From JAHZKS01 sp047404135 (GTDB taxonomy: Bacteria; Pseudomonadota; Alphaproteobacteria; Rickettsiales; JABSSG01), in the NCBI GenBank assembly GCA_047404135.1, contig JBDOIT010000004.1:1-64000 (forward strand): DNA of 64,000 bases. Direction: 5' to 3'. A program made the translations under genes and the position numbers. The notes below the pieces were generated by a model. That model was not told the DNA's origin. It made no database searches and was given only the letters and a program-made list of their open reading frames with translations. Numbering within the stretch: the first letter of the stretch is position 1; each line of letters starts with the position of its first letter. Positions 18,047-27,332 of the stretch are shown here, in pieces.

Positions 18047-18613
18047 TCATGCACTTACCACTACTAATGCAGGACGTATCAGTCTGTCATTTAATATATA
18101 TCCAGCTTGAGTCAATTGTATCACTGAGTTAGGCTCCTGTGATTCCTCTTTTATCTGCGAGATTGCTTGATGGAAGTTATGGTCAAATTTGTCCCCAACC
18201 TCAGGGGCAATTCTCTCGACCCCATATTTCTTGAAGATCTTCACAAACTCATCTCTTGTAAGCTCAACCCCTTGTATTACCTGATACACAACCTCATTTT
18301 TTTTCTGGTCTTCAGTTACATGGTCTATTGATCGATATAAATTCTCAAGAACTTCTATCAAATCCTTGGTAAAACCAGATAAAGCATATTTATGAGCAGC
18401 ATCTAGGTCCTTTGCTGTTCTTTTTTTGACATTTTCAGACTCAGCTACAGCTCTCAAAAAATTATCCTCAAACTCTTTGGACTCCTTCTTGGAAAGCTCT
18501 ATTTGTTCCTCTAAAGCTTTAATTTTTTTATCTATATCCTCACCTTGATTGTTGTTAGGTGTCTCCATCGTATCTTTGGATTTTGATGAATTATTCTTTT
18601 TCTTTTCGGTCAT
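18047..18613 (-). CDS. grpE: Nucleotide exchange factor GrpE
   Basis: GrpE (188 residues) releases ADP from DnaK. The first 30 residues are charged and low-complexity. A long coiled coil follows (IDKKIKALEEQIELSKKESK onward), including NFLRAVAESENVKKRTAKD. The C-terminal beta domain carries the family signature GVERIAPEVGDKFDHNFHQA. The gene is divergent from rph with about 100 bp between starts, an arrangement seen in many alphaproteobacteria. The roughly 210-bp gap towards icd holds no gene I can support. Confidence 0.94.
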   Translation of the reverse strand: MTEKKKNNSSKSKDTMETPNNNQGEDIDKKIKALEEQIELSKKESKEFEDNFLRAVAESENVKKRTAKDLDAAHKYALSGFTKDLIEVLENLYRSIDHVTEDQKKNEVVYQVIQGVELTRDEFVKIFKKYGVERIAPEVGDKFDHNFHQAISQIKEESQEPNSVIQLTQAGYILNDRLIRPALVVVSA

Positions 18614-18715
18614 AAATTTTTAAACTAATAAATTGGTTAAATCTTTTGTATCTTTTCTATTACAATTTAGTATTATTTGCGTGGTTTTCAAGGTTAACTT
18701 ACAAAAATAATCACA

Positions 18716-19432
18716 ATGACAAGACATTCTGGAAGAAAAAACAATGATCTAAGAGAAGTTACGATAGAAAAAAACTATAGCCCATATGCAGAAGGGTCCT
18801 GCTTAATTAGCTTCGGCAACACAAAGGTTATATGCACAGCATCCGTTGAAGAAAACCTACCACACTTCTTACGAGGCAAAGGTCAGGGTTGGGTTACGGC
18901 AGAATATGGAATGATCCCCCGCTCGACCCATTCTCGCATGAGAAGAGAATCAAATGCAGGAAAGCAATCCGGTCGTACACAAGAAATACAAAGGTTGATA
19001 GGGAGATCTCTGAGATCTGTTGTGGATTTGCGTAAGTTAGGGGAGAGGCAGATCATCATAGATTGTGATGTTATCCAAGCAGATGGAGGAACCAGAACAG
19101 CTGCTATTACCGGAGCCTATGTTTCTTTAACTCTTGCAATTCAACATTTGATAAAACATAAATCACTCTTCGCAAACCCTATTACGGATCAAATAGCTGC
19201 GATCTCATGTGGAATATTAGATGGAGAAGTTTTGCTGGATCTGGACTACAGAGAAGATTCGTCAGCTCAAGTAGATGCAAACTTTATTATGACATCAAAA
19301 GGGAAGATCGTAGAAATACAATCAACTGCTGAGGAATCACCTTTTGGAGCAAAAGACCTTTATGCGATGATGGATTTAGCTGAATCCGCTATAAAAGATC
19401 TTTCAGAGAAGCAGCTAAAGTCTTTATCTTAA
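18716..19432 (+). CDS. rph: Ribonuclease PH
   Basis: This phosphorolytic 3' exoribonuclease (238 residues) trims tRNA 3' ends. RGKGQGWVTAEYGMIPRSTH, REsNAGKQSGRTQEIQRLIG and CDVIQADGGTRTAAITGAYV are family signatures, including the phosphate-binding arginine and serine/threonine residues. The length is standard and the hexamer-forming core complete. It is the first gene of a compact rph-hemW-midA operon, with its stop directly abutting the next ATG. Confidence 0.95.
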   Translation: MTRHSGRKNNDLREVTIEKNYSPYAEGSCLISFGNTKVICTASVEENLPHFLRGKGQGWVTAEYGMIPRSTHSRMRRESNAGKQSGRTQEIQRLIGRSLRSVVDLRKLGERQIIIDCDVIQADGGTRTAAITGAYVSLTLAIQHLIKHKSLFANPITDQIAAISCGILDGEVLLDLDYREDSSAQVDANFIMTSKGKIVEIQSTAEESPFGAKDLYAMMDLAESAIKDLSEKQLKSLS

Positions 19433-20578
19433 ATGAACCCGCTTCATCTTTATATACATTGGCCGTTTTGTAAATCAAAATGCCCATATTGTGATTTTAA
19501 TAGTCATGTAAGAGTTAGAATAGATGAGTCTGAATGGTTAGAAGGCTATCTCCGGGAAATAGATTATTTTGCAGACTATATAAGAAGATACAAAATAAAG
19601 ACTATCTTCTTTGGAGGAGGAACCCCTTCCCTCATGTCTCCAGATACCGCTAAAGCTATAATAGATAAATTAAGATCTATATCTTATTTTGACAATATTG
19701 AAATTACCTTAGAGGCAAACCCGACCTCTTCTGAATCATCGAAGTTTAAAGAATTCAAAGAGTCTGGGATAAATAGGCTATCTATAGGAATACAATCCCT
19801 CATCGATGAACAGTTGAAATTCTTAGGAAGAAACCATTCCTCTAAAGAAGCTACTCAAACTATAGAAATGGCATCAAAAATATTTGACAACTATTCTTTT
19901 GATTTGATCTATGCAAGGCCTGACCAAACAGAAGAGTCATGGAAATCTGAATTAAATGAAGCGCTTTCATATGCAGCAAATCACATTTCTCTATACCAGT
20001 TGACCATAGAAAAAGGAACGCCATTCTATAAAGATGCTCGGGATAAGAAATTTACATTGCCAGACCAAGACAAAGCATTGGATCTTTATGATATCACAAC
20101 CGAGATTCTTGAGAACAAAGGTTTAATGAGGTATGAAATTTCAAATTATGCTCTTCCTGGGAAAGAATCTCAGCATAATCTAGGGTACTGGAATTATAGA
20201 GAATATTTGGGGATTGGAGCTGGCGCGCATAGTCGTATTAAGAAAGACGGAAGATTGTATCATATAATGACAACGCATAATCCAGAGAAATGGCTTGAAT
20301 TAACAAAGAAATATTCTAATGGAATTCAGCAAAACATTGAAATGAAAGATTCTGAGATCGTATCAGAGGCCTTGCTTATGGGACTTAGATTGCAAAATGG
20401 GATAAATTTAAAGCGTCTGAAGACAGAGCATGGTATAGACCCCTTCAAATTTATATTAAAAGATGAATTGAAACTTTTTGAAAAAGAAGGTTTTTTGCAA
20501 TATAATAAAGGAGCTCTAAGTCTTACAAACTCTGGCAAGCTCCTTTTAAACAGAATTGTTTCGCGATTGCTAATATGA
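19433..20578 (+). CDS. hemW: Radical SAM haem chaperone HemW
   Basis: The product (381 residues) is HemN-like but of the HemW subfamily. The [4Fe-4S]/SAM motif is CKSKCPYCDF (Cys13, Cys17, Cys20), and FFGGGTPSLMS and LEANP follow at the expected places. It lacks the N-terminal extension of true coproporphyrinogen dehydrogenase. HemW is thought to deliver haem to respiratory enzymes. Its position after rph is conserved in alphaproteobacteria. Its stop overlaps the start of midA by 4 bp. Databases often mislabel this family as HemN. Confidence 0.9.
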   Translation: MNPLHLYIHWPFCKSKCPYCDFNSHVRVRIDESEWLEGYLREIDYFADYIRRYKIKTIFFGGGTPSLMSPDTAKAIIDKLRSISYFDNIEITLEANPTSSESSKFKEFKESGINRLSIGIQSLIDEQLKFLGRNHSSKEATQTIEMASKIFDNYSFDLIYARPDQTEESWKSELNEALSYAANHISLYQLTIEKGTPFYKDARDKKFTLPDQDKALDLYDITTEILENKGLMRYEISNYALPGKESQHNLGYWNYREYLGIGAGAHSRIKKDGRLYHIMTTHNPEKWLELTKKYSNGIQQNIEMKDSEIVSEALLMGLRLQNGINLKRLKTEHGIDPFKFILKDELKLFEKEGFLQYNKGALSLTNSGKLLLNRIVSRLLI

Positions 20579-21681
20579 ATATATCACTTGATCTATCAGC
20601 GCAGATAAGAAATACAATTTCTGAGAATGGACCTATGTCTGTTTATGATTTTATGAAAAAATCATTACAAACCGCTCAACTTGGATATTATTCGGGAAAA
20701 AGAAATATACTGGGAATAAAAGGAGATTTCATTACCGCTCCAGAGATTAGCCAACTATTTGGTGAGATCGTCGGAATATGGTGTTTGAATACATGGAAAC
20801 TCAATGGATCGCCTTCCCAATTCAATCTTATAGAATTAGGGCCTGGCAAAGGAACGTTGATGTCTGATATATTGAGAGCTACAAAAAATGCTCCTGGGTT
20901 TCATAAGGCGATAAATATATGTCTTGGAGAAATCAGTCATAACTTACGAAAACTTCAAAAAGAAAAAATAAAGCATTCTCGAATAGAATGGTTTGATGAA
21001 TATGCAAATATACCAAAAGAAAGGTTTTCGATACTTGTAGCAAATGAATTCTTAGATGCCCTACCTATCAACCAATATAGCAAAAGAAAAGGGCAGTGGC
21101 GCGCTAATAAAGTTAATATTACAAAGGATAATCAGCATCTCTTTATAGATCACTTTGACGCCACTCCAAGCATAAAGGAGTATCTTTCAAATAAATATCC
21201 AGATGCTCCAGAGGATGCGGTAATAGAGATACAAGATGATGCCAATATTTTAGCAAAAGAAATCTCTCAAGATCTTGTGAAGTATGGAGGCGCGGCTTTG
21301 TTTATAGATTATGGATACCTTGAAACAAATAGAAAAAATTATATATCAACAATACAAGCTGTAAAGGGCCATAGATATAGCCCTATTTTTCATGAGATAG
21401 GAAATGCAGATATTAGCTCGCATATAAATTTTACAGCTCTGCATGACGTTGCTAAATTGCATGGAGCAAACGTTTACGGCCCTCAGACACAAGAAGAGTT
21501 TCTAACAAATATGCATATAGGTATTCGAAAAGATATGCTTCTTACGTGTGCCTCAGATAATCAAAAGCTAGATATAGAGTCTGGATATCAAAGACTTATA
21601 GACCCCAAACAAATGGGTAATTTATTTAAGGCTATTGCTATTAGCGGCAAGAAATTTGAATCTAAAGAGCTAGGCTTTTAG
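20575..21681 (+). CDS. SAM-dependent protein arginine methyltransferase, MidA/NDUFAF7 family
   Basis: This protein (368 residues) belongs to the family of mitochondrial NDUFAF7/MidA, which dimethylates an arginine of the NDUFS2 subunit of respiratory complex I. The SAM-binding loop LIELGPGKGTLM, the GYYSGKRNILGIKGDFITAPE start and ALFIDYGYLE are clear signatures. A 4-bp overlap with hemW implies coupled translation. The bacterial substrate has not been shown from this sequence; complex I assembly is inferred by homology. Confidence 0.85.
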   Translation: MNISLDLSAQIRNTISENGPMSVYDFMKKSLQTAQLGYYSGKRNILGIKGDFITAPEISQLFGEIVGIWCLNTWKLNGSPSQFNLIELGPGKGTLMSDILRATKNAPGFHKAINICLGEISHNLRKLQKEKIKHSRIEWFDEYANIPKERFSILVANEFLDALPINQYSKRKGQWRANKVNITKDNQHLFIDHFDATPSIKEYLSNKYPDAPEDAVIEIQDDANILAKEISQDLVKYGGAALFIDYGYLETNRKNYISTIQAVKGHRYSPIFHEIGNADISSHINFTALHDVAKLHGANVYGPQTQEEFLTNMHIGIRKDMLLTCASDNQKLDIESGYQRLIDPKQMGNLFKAIAISGKKFESKELGF

Positions 21682-21682
21682 C

Positions 21683-23023
21683 TTAAGCCACTTCCCCGAT
21701 CATTTCAGAGAATTCTTTTTCTATTGGGTAACGCATATCTTTGTTGTATTCTACAAGGACATCAATCTTACAATCGTGGGAACTAACATTCAATTTTTTT
21801 CCTACTAAGTTGCCGTGAGTATCAAAAACCCATTCATCTCCTTCAGTAGATGAAATTCCTTCTCGATCAAAAAGACATTTGCGATCAGGATCAATAATAG
21901 TACTATCCTCCGTAATGCGGGCAATGCAATTAGATACTATAAAATCAGGGTCAGGATTTGAATAATGAGTCAGATACTCTTCTCTTAACTCTTCTTCAGT
22001 GCAAGATTCTTCCTCAGTGAGGTCTAACAGAGCAGGAACAATCCCTGATAATAGAGCCATATAAGGAGTCCATTTTGTATCTGGAGAGATAAATTTCAAA
22101 CCCACAAACATAAGTAACTGTTGAGAGAAAAAAGAACCCTGATGAGATATTTCTTTAATTACAGGATTCTTATATTGATCATATTTATAATCAACAAAAT
22201 ACCTACCTAACATATCTTCTGCAAATAATAATTGGTAATCCAAGAAAAATTTCATAAAAGAATCCTTAAAACCAATAGATTCCATCGTTCTATCTACAGA
22301 AGTGAAGCAATTTTCAAAACTATTATCTTCTTTGCGAACAAAAGGCCCATAACCTAATTTTCCTGAAGCACATTGACCTCTCATCCTTTGCTGCTCCTCA
22401 TGAGCAGAGCCATATTGCTCATCAGATATAGAAAATGTTAAAGTATACTCACCGAGTTTAGGTTTTTTTATCCCTGCAAACTGGTCTAAATATACCCCAC
22501 CCAACGAACCCTCAATAAAATATCTTCCTTCCCTTAATTCGGAACCCTGTAGCTCACAATCAGATGTTCGTGCGTTAAAGAACAAAGAATTAAAAAGCAC
22601 ATATCCAATTTCGTATAATAAACCCAATCCGTCTCCCTCTTCAAATTTCCTCTCAGGGTAGAAGTCTGTGCGAAAATGATAGGTACCGTTGGAAAATATT
22701 GCAGAAAAATGACCTCCTCCTTCTTCCATTGAAATCAAAACCTCATTTTTCAAAGGTTTGGATGAATCTTTTTCATACAGACCTTCATTGGAAGCTTTAT
22801 CAGCCAGATCTTGAACAGTAATATCACGGAACAATATATTGGTATTATCAGGCAATATCATAACCGTACCCAAATTATTGTTTTGAGCCGCTTTTAGATG
22901 TAGATTTGAATAATCCAAATCTTTTGCTACTTCAATATTTGATATATGTTTAGAATAAAATTCTTTTCTCTCCACCACATAAACATTTTTTTCTGATTTC
23001 TTATCTACCATTCTATTGGTCAC
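21683..23023 (-). CDS. Orphan protein of unknown function (446 residues)
   Basis: I recognise no family. The likely start is the GTG at 23023, because GAAGG sits six bases before it; an ATG at 23011 is the alternative. There is no signal peptide, no membrane segment and no obvious repeat. The protein is acidic and aromatic-rich, with scattered cysteines and recurring beta-like stretches such as GGGHFSAIFSNGTYHF. The C-terminus has an acidic helical part (LTEEESCTEEELREEYL). The gene is isolated, convergent with midA, with a 440-bp degenerate region upstream. The size, solubility and lack of relatives would suit a secreted effector, but nothing in the sequence proves this. Confidence 0.7.
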   Translation of the reverse strand: MTNRMVDKKSEKNVYVVERKEFYSKHISNIEVAKDLDYSNLHLKAAQNNNLGTVMILPDNTNILFRDITVQDLADKASNEGLYEKDSSKPLKNEVLISMEEGGGHFSAIFSNGTYHFRTDFYPERKFEEGDGLGLLYEIGYVLFNSLFFNARTSDCELQGSELREGRYFIEGSLGGVYLDQFAGIKKPKLGEYTLTFSISDEQYGSAHEEQQRMRGQCASGKLGYGPFVRKEDNSFENCFTSVDRTMESIGFKDSFMKFFLDYQLLFAEDMLGRYFVDYKYDQYKNPVIKEISHQGSFFSQQLLMFVGLKFISPDTKWTPYMALLSGIVPALLDLTEEESCTEEELREEYLTHYSNPDPDFIVSNCIARITEDSTIIDPDRKCLFDREGISSTEGDEWVFDTHGNLVGKKLNVSSHDCKIDVLVEYNKDMRYPIEKEFSEMIGEVA

Positions 23024-23466
23024 ACGCTAAACCTTCATTAAAAATCAACAACAAAATTATTGCCAAGATACTAACATTAATTAACTCTTTCTGCAACTAT
23101 AAGATTCATACTCATCCTAATTCAAAAAAAATCTCCCTATCTCTTACAAAGAGGCTTTTGAATTTTTGCTGCGCTCCAAGGAAATGACACTGTACTGTAT
23201 GATGAATCACTGTCTTCTATAGGTGACCTTGGTAAGAACCGAGATATACTTCAAAAAGTAATGCATACATGTCCGTTACAAGTAAATGTCAATACGGCTT
23301 GCTGAAATAATATGACCATTCCTTCGTCTACGTCCCAATTTAGTAAAAAAATGCTTTTCATGAGGATGTATGGAGTTAAGGTTTATTCTTAAGTTGAACT
23401 AAGCACCTTCTTGACTTTTGAGTCTAATAATGCTCTTATTACTCCTCTAATTTATATGTATTTCTA
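23024..23466. other. 443-bp gene-poor interval with a possible gene remnant
   Basis: No intact gene is visible. On the plus strand 23162-23305 is open for 47 codons without a proper start. It reads FAALQGNDTVLYDESLSSIG and then DLGKNRDILQKVMHTCPLQV, which has a natural residue composition and may be a fragment of a lost gene. The rest is AT-rich with scattered stops in all frames. It must also contain the promoters of the divergent orphan gene and the ferredoxin reductase operon, but I cannot pick a convincing one. Confidence 0.4.
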
Positions 23467-24486
23467 GTGTCACATAGAACAGATGTAGTTGTAGTAGGAG
23501 CTGGCCCTATTGGGCTTTTTTCAGTATTTGAAATTGGTATGTTAAAAATGAAGTGCCATGTAATAGATGCGCTTGATTTTATAGGTGGGCAATGCTCTGC
23601 CTTGTACCCTGAAAAGCCAATATACGATATTCCAGCATATCCCCGTATCTCAGCGCAAGATCTGATAAATAATTTAGAAAAACAAATTGAGCCTTTTGCG
23701 CCAGAATATCATCTTGGACAGCAAGTCATCAAATTCTCTAAAAGACAAGATGGAAGCTTTGATATAGTCACTTCTAAAGGAACGGAGATAAATGCAAAAG
23801 CAATTATAATTGCTGCTGGGTGCGGTGCATTTGGACCAAACCGCCCTCCTCTAGATAATATAGAAGAGTTTGAAAAGACATCTGTGATGTATAGTGTGAG
23901 GAATAGAGAGTCCTTGCGCGGCAAAGATGTTGTAATTGCTGGTGGAGGGGATTCAGCTGTAGACTGGGCAATAGATCTATCAGAAATTACAAACTCACTC
24001 ACAATCGTACATAGAAGACCTAAATTCAGATGCGCCCCAGACAGCGCAAGAAAATTAAAGAGTCTTGCAGATCAAGGAAAACTTACTATAGCAACTCCTT
24101 ATCAGCTATCTAAATTACAAGGCAATGCTCAAAAGCTTGAAGCAGTTGATGTTATAGATTTTGATGGAATAGTAAAAACTCTAAAATGCGATATCCTTAT
24201 TCCGTTCTTTGGACTATCTATGGATTTAGGTCCAATCCTAGACTGGGGACTAAATGTAGAGAAAAAGCATATATCAGTTACCCCATCTACTATGGAGACT
24301 AATATTCCTGGTGTGTTTGCGATAGGAGATGTTGCTAATTATTCTGGAAAATTAAAACTAATACTCACTGGCTTTTCTGAGGCCGCACTTTCTGCGCATT
24401 CTATTTACCCAATACTAAACCCAGATCAAGAACTACATTTTGAATATTCTACAACGAAGGGAATAAAGTCTAATGAAAAAGCATAA
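23467..24486 (+). CDS. Thioredoxin reductase-like ferredoxin--NADP+ reductase
   Basis: This flavoprotein (339 residues) has two Rossmann folds: VVVVGAGPIGLFSVFE for FAD near the N-terminus and VVIAGGGDSAVDWAIDL for NADPH around residue 155. It lacks the CxxC redox pair of thioredoxin reductase. It does carry IGGQCSALYPEKPIYDIPAY, typical of the YumC-type ferredoxin/flavodoxin reductases, so it probably passes NADPH electrons to ferredoxin. The start is a GTG, because an in-frame TAG lies just upstream. It overlaps folD by 14 bp and heads the fnr-folD-nagZ cluster. Confidence 0.88.
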   Translation: MSHRTDVVVVGAGPIGLFSVFEIGMLKMKCHVIDALDFIGGQCSALYPEKPIYDIPAYPRISAQDLINNLEKQIEPFAPEYHLGQQVIKFSKRQDGSFDIVTSKGTEINAKAIIIAAGCGAFGPNRPPLDNIEEFEKTSVMYSVRNRESLRGKDVVIAGGGDSAVDWAIDLSEITNSLTIVHRRPKFRCAPDSARKLKSLADQGKLTIATPYQLSKLQGNAQKLEAVDVIDFDGIVKTLKCDILIPFFGLSMDLGPILDWGLNVEKKHISVTPSTMETNIPGVFAIGDVANYSGKLKLILTGFSEAALSAHSIYPILNPDQELHFEYSTTKGIKSNEKA

Positions 24487-25336
24487 CGTTATAAATGGCA
24501 AGGAAATTGCTAAAGATGTTATTAAGGATGTACATAAAGATGTTGCCAAGTTAAAAGAACTGGGTATTACACCTGGTCTTGCCGTAATTTTAGTAGGAGA
24601 AAATCCTGCTAGCAAGATATACGTGAGCATCAAAAAGAAGGTGGCTGTTAAAGCTGGGATGAATTCATTTGTATTTGAGATGGATGAATCTGTTTCAACG
24701 GAAGAGGTTTTGAGTAAAATCTATGAATTAAATAAAGATCAAAATGTACATGGTATATTAGTTCAGCTGCCACTTCCTAAGCATATAGATTCAGTAAAAA
24801 TAATAAACACTATAGACCCAAAGAAAGATGTGGATGGATTTACCGTTGAAAATGCAGGTAAATTAGTAACAAAACAAGATGCTCTTGTTCCTTGCACGCC
24901 ACAAGGGTGCTTGCATCTTATAAAATCTGCACAACCTAATATATCCGGGCTACATGCTGTAGTTATAGGGAGATCCAACATTGTGGGAAAGCCAATGGCA
25001 GATTTGTTACTTCATGAAAATTGTAGCGTTACCACAATACACTCACAAACTCAAAATCCTGAAGACATAGCCAAGACAGCTGATATACTGGTTGTAGCAG
25101 CTGGCAGCCAGAACTTAGTAGAAAGACATTGGGTGAAAGAAGGAGCAACAGTAATTGATGTGGGAATCTCAAGAGTGAACAAAAAGGGAGTAGAATCTTT
25201 ATCTGGAGATGTTGATTTTGAATCAGTGCAACCTGTTGCAGGAGCTATTACTCCAGTTCCAGGAGGAGTTGGCCCAATGACTATTGCTTATTTATTGAAA
25301 AATACTATAAAAGCGTCATACTATTATACAAAATAA
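24473..25336 (+). CDS. folD: Methylenetetrahydrofolate dehydrogenase / cyclohydrolase
   Basis: FolD (287 residues) interconverts methylene-, methenyl- and formyl-tetrahydrofolate. The conserved catalytic lysine lies in KIYVSIKKK, and VQLPLPKHID, PCTPQGCLHLI and VVIGRSNIVGKPMADLLL are all present. The last is the NADP-binding loop. The C-terminus PVPGGVGPMTIAYLL is also intact. Its start lies inside the reductase gene upstream, so coupled translation is likely. It provides one-carbon units for purine, thymidylate and formyl-methionine synthesis. Confidence 0.95.
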   Translation: MKKHNVINGKEIAKDVIKDVHKDVAKLKELGITPGLAVILVGENPASKIYVSIKKKVAVKAGMNSFVFEMDESVSTEEVLSKIYELNKDQNVHGILVQLPLPKHIDSVKIINTIDPKKDVDGFTVENAGKLVTKQDALVPCTPQGCLHLIKSAQPNISGLHAVVIGRSNIVGKPMADLLLHENCSVTTIHSQTQNPEDIAKTADILVVAAGSQNLVERHWVKEGATVIDVGISRVNKKGVESLSGDVDFESVQPVAGAITPVPGGVGPMTIAYLLKNTIKASYYYTK

Positions 25337-25348
25337 CAGTAAAGATAG

Positions 25349-26401
25349 GTGTATAAAGCAACAATTTTTGGAGTAAAAGGGTTAGAGTTAACCCCAGAAG
25401 AAAAGAAGTTTTTCTCAAACGCAAAACCAGTTGGGTTTATACTTTTTTCTAGAAATATTCGGGATAAACAGCAATTAAAATCTTTAGTATACTCCTTACG
25501 CCACACCATTGAAAATCCTAAGGCACCTATTTTAATTGACCAGGAAGGTGGAAGGGTATCAAGGCTAAAGGAGCCTAATTGGTTTCACCCCCCTACTGCA
25601 GCGACATTTGGAACCATTGCATTAAAAAACCTCAAGGATGCAAAAGAAGCCACAAAACTGAATGCGCAGATCATGGGACATGAATTAAATGAAATGGGTA
25701 TTAATGTAGACTGCGCACCAGTAGTAGATATTCCATCAAAAGATTCTAACCAAGTAATTGGTGATAGGGCTTTTTGTGACAACATAACTATTGCCACAGA
25801 ATTAGCTAAAGCAATGATTGAGGGGTTAACTTCGAAGGGCATATCGCATATTATTAAGCATATTCCTGGGCATGGAAGAGCTTTGCTAGATAGTCACTTT
25901 GAATTGCCTTATGTGGATACTGAATTTTCAGTTTTGAATGAATCAGATTTTGTTCCGTTTAAAAGCCTAAATAATACAGATTGGGCAATGACTGCACATA
26001 TCATATATGAAGATATAGACCCAGAGAACCCTGCTACCTTATCAACAAAGGTTATAGATATGGTGCGTAATGAGATAGGATTCAAGGGGATTATAATAAC
26101 AGACTGCTTAACTATGAAAGCCTTAAAAGGTAAAGCCGAAGAAAATGCGCGAAAGGCTTTTTATGCAGGATGCGATTTAATTATTTTCTCAAGACCAAAG
26201 ATAGAAGAAATGGATGCAATTATTCAACAATCCCCTATTTTAGATCAAAAACAAATTGATATTATTGAAAAAAGTCACCCTATCACTGAAACTGAAGATA
26301 TCATAGAGCTTATGGGCAGGCTAAATGGAATCTTTAAAGAATATGGCATTTCATCTTGCTCAATAGGTATAGATCCAACAGAGCAACATTTTGAGCCATA
26401 A
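25349..26401 (+). CDS. nagZ: Beta-N-acetylhexosaminidase (glycoside hydrolase family 3)
   Basis: NagZ (350 residues, GTG start) removes N-acetylglucosamine from peptidoglycan turnover fragments in the cytoplasm. KHIPGHGRALLDSHFELP is the family signature with the catalytic histidine loop, and IIITDCLTMKAL holds the nucleophilic aspartate. ILIDQEGGRVSRL is also typical. Together with the AmpG-like transporter at 42858 and murJ it suggests that peptidoglycan is made and recycled. It follows folD by 12 bp. Confidence 0.93.
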   Translation: MYKATIFGVKGLELTPEEKKFFSNAKPVGFILFSRNIRDKQQLKSLVYSLRHTIENPKAPILIDQEGGRVSRLKEPNWFHPPTAATFGTIALKNLKDAKEATKLNAQIMGHELNEMGINVDCAPVVDIPSKDSNQVIGDRAFCDNITIATELAKAMIEGLTSKGISHIIKHIPGHGRALLDSHFELPYVDTEFSVLNESDFVPFKSLNNTDWAMTAHIIYEDIDPENPATLSTKVIDMVRNEIGFKGIIITDCLTMKALKGKAEENARKAFYAGCDLIIFSRPKIEEMDAIIQQSPILDQKQIDIIEKSHPITETEDIIELMGRLNGIFKEYGISSCSIGIDPTEQHFEP

Positions 26402-27068
26402 GATAAGGGACATAGCAAATCTTTACGAAGTCGTGATCCGGAATGTTGCGCAAACATTTGAGTACACTCAATTACAAAATCATTGGAATATAGAGAATTC
26501 AAAATTAACGTATAAATGCCCTGAAAAATTGGAAAAAAATCAGAGCGAAGGGTTTTTATTATACACATGGCATATCGTTTCTAGTGCAAACATATTTAGA
26601 GCATTGCAAATTGGAAAGATGCTAAAACTTTCTTCTAAAGGAATTGGAGCAAAGGATATAACGAACGATAAAATCAAATCCACTATTATGTTAGCGCACT
26701 CAATAGGGTTTATATTTGATCACATCCTAAAACCAGAAGAAATACTAGGAGAAACAGCAGGAAAACTCTTTCACTATGCACCTGATCTTTTGGCAACCCC
26801 ATCACTTAATATATACAGAATATGGAATAAAGGATTAGATAGCCCTACTGTACTGAAAGAGGCCTCCTTAAAGCTACTACATCTTACCAGCTTTGTTTTA
26901 TCTGATCATGCAAAGACAAGATATGAATCAACTCTAGAAAAATTATGCAGGAACTCTTCTGAGTTACAAGAATCTAAAATAGAAAGATTGCCAATAGATA
27001 ATAGTAATATGAATATAGATAACTTAGAAATAGCAGGAGAAAGAATAGAAGAGAAAGAAGATCTTTAA
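26391..27068 (+). CDS. Conserved-looking protein of unknown function (225 residues)
   Basis: The frame opens with a TTG that overlaps the last 11 bp of nagZ, and no ATG occurs in the first 75 codons, so a non-ATG start by coupling with nagZ is likely. The product is mostly alpha-helical. The middle (GFLLYTWHIVSSANIFRALQ) is mildly hydrophobic and the last 35 residues are acidic. I recognise no domain. In many alphaproteobacteria scpA follows nagZ, but this sequence does not resemble ScpA. Conserved operon position argues that it is expressed. Confidence 0.6.
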   Translation: MSHKIRDIANLYEVVIRNVAQTFEYTQLQNHWNIENSKLTYKCPEKLEKNQSEGFLLYTWHIVSSANIFRALQIGKMLKLSSKGIGAKDITNDKIKSTIMLAHSIGFIFDHILKPEEILGETAGKLFHYAPDLLATPSLNIYRIWNKGLDSPTVLKEASLKLLHLTSFVLSDHAKTRYESTLEKLCRNSSELQESKIERLPIDNSNMNIDNLEIAGERIEEKEDL

Positions 27069-27110
27069 ATTAACTCTTTATTAACTTTTAGCCTAGATCA
27101 TTACCTTATT

Positions 27111-27332
27111 ATGATACGAAAGGTATAGATTATTACTAAGCAAGATCAATTAAATTCACCAATAAAAAGGAGAGCTATATTCTATATAGGGCCTTATGGA
27201 ATTAAGTTTGCTCTTGCTGATGTCAATATACTGCAATCCAGAATAGAAGAGTTATATTATTATGCAAAATCTAATATACCTTATAAAAACAGCATAGATT
27301 ATTCTAACAATTGCCGCTTTACCAATGCAATT
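27111..27332 (+). pseudogene. 5' coding part of a Ppx/GppA gene cut off by an amber codon
   Basis: ATG at 27111 begins MIRKV and meets TAG at 27126, yet the same frame stays open to 28130 and is homologous to the N-terminus of the exopolyphosphatase/GppA family. RRAIFYIGPYGIKFALADVN sits where the family has an actin-like phosphate-1 loop resembling IDIGSNSIR. A strong ribosome-binding site (AAGGAG, 27167-27172) is followed four bases later by ATA at 27177 in the same frame, where an ATG would be expected for re-initiation. Either the gene is dead, or a shortened product starts from ATA or from the ATG at 27333. Confidence 0.6.

Noticed and set aside
17885..18067. 60-codon plus-strand frame between icd and grpE
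   Set aside because: There is no ribosome-binding site, it overlaps the grpE end, and its composition looks like translated spacer.
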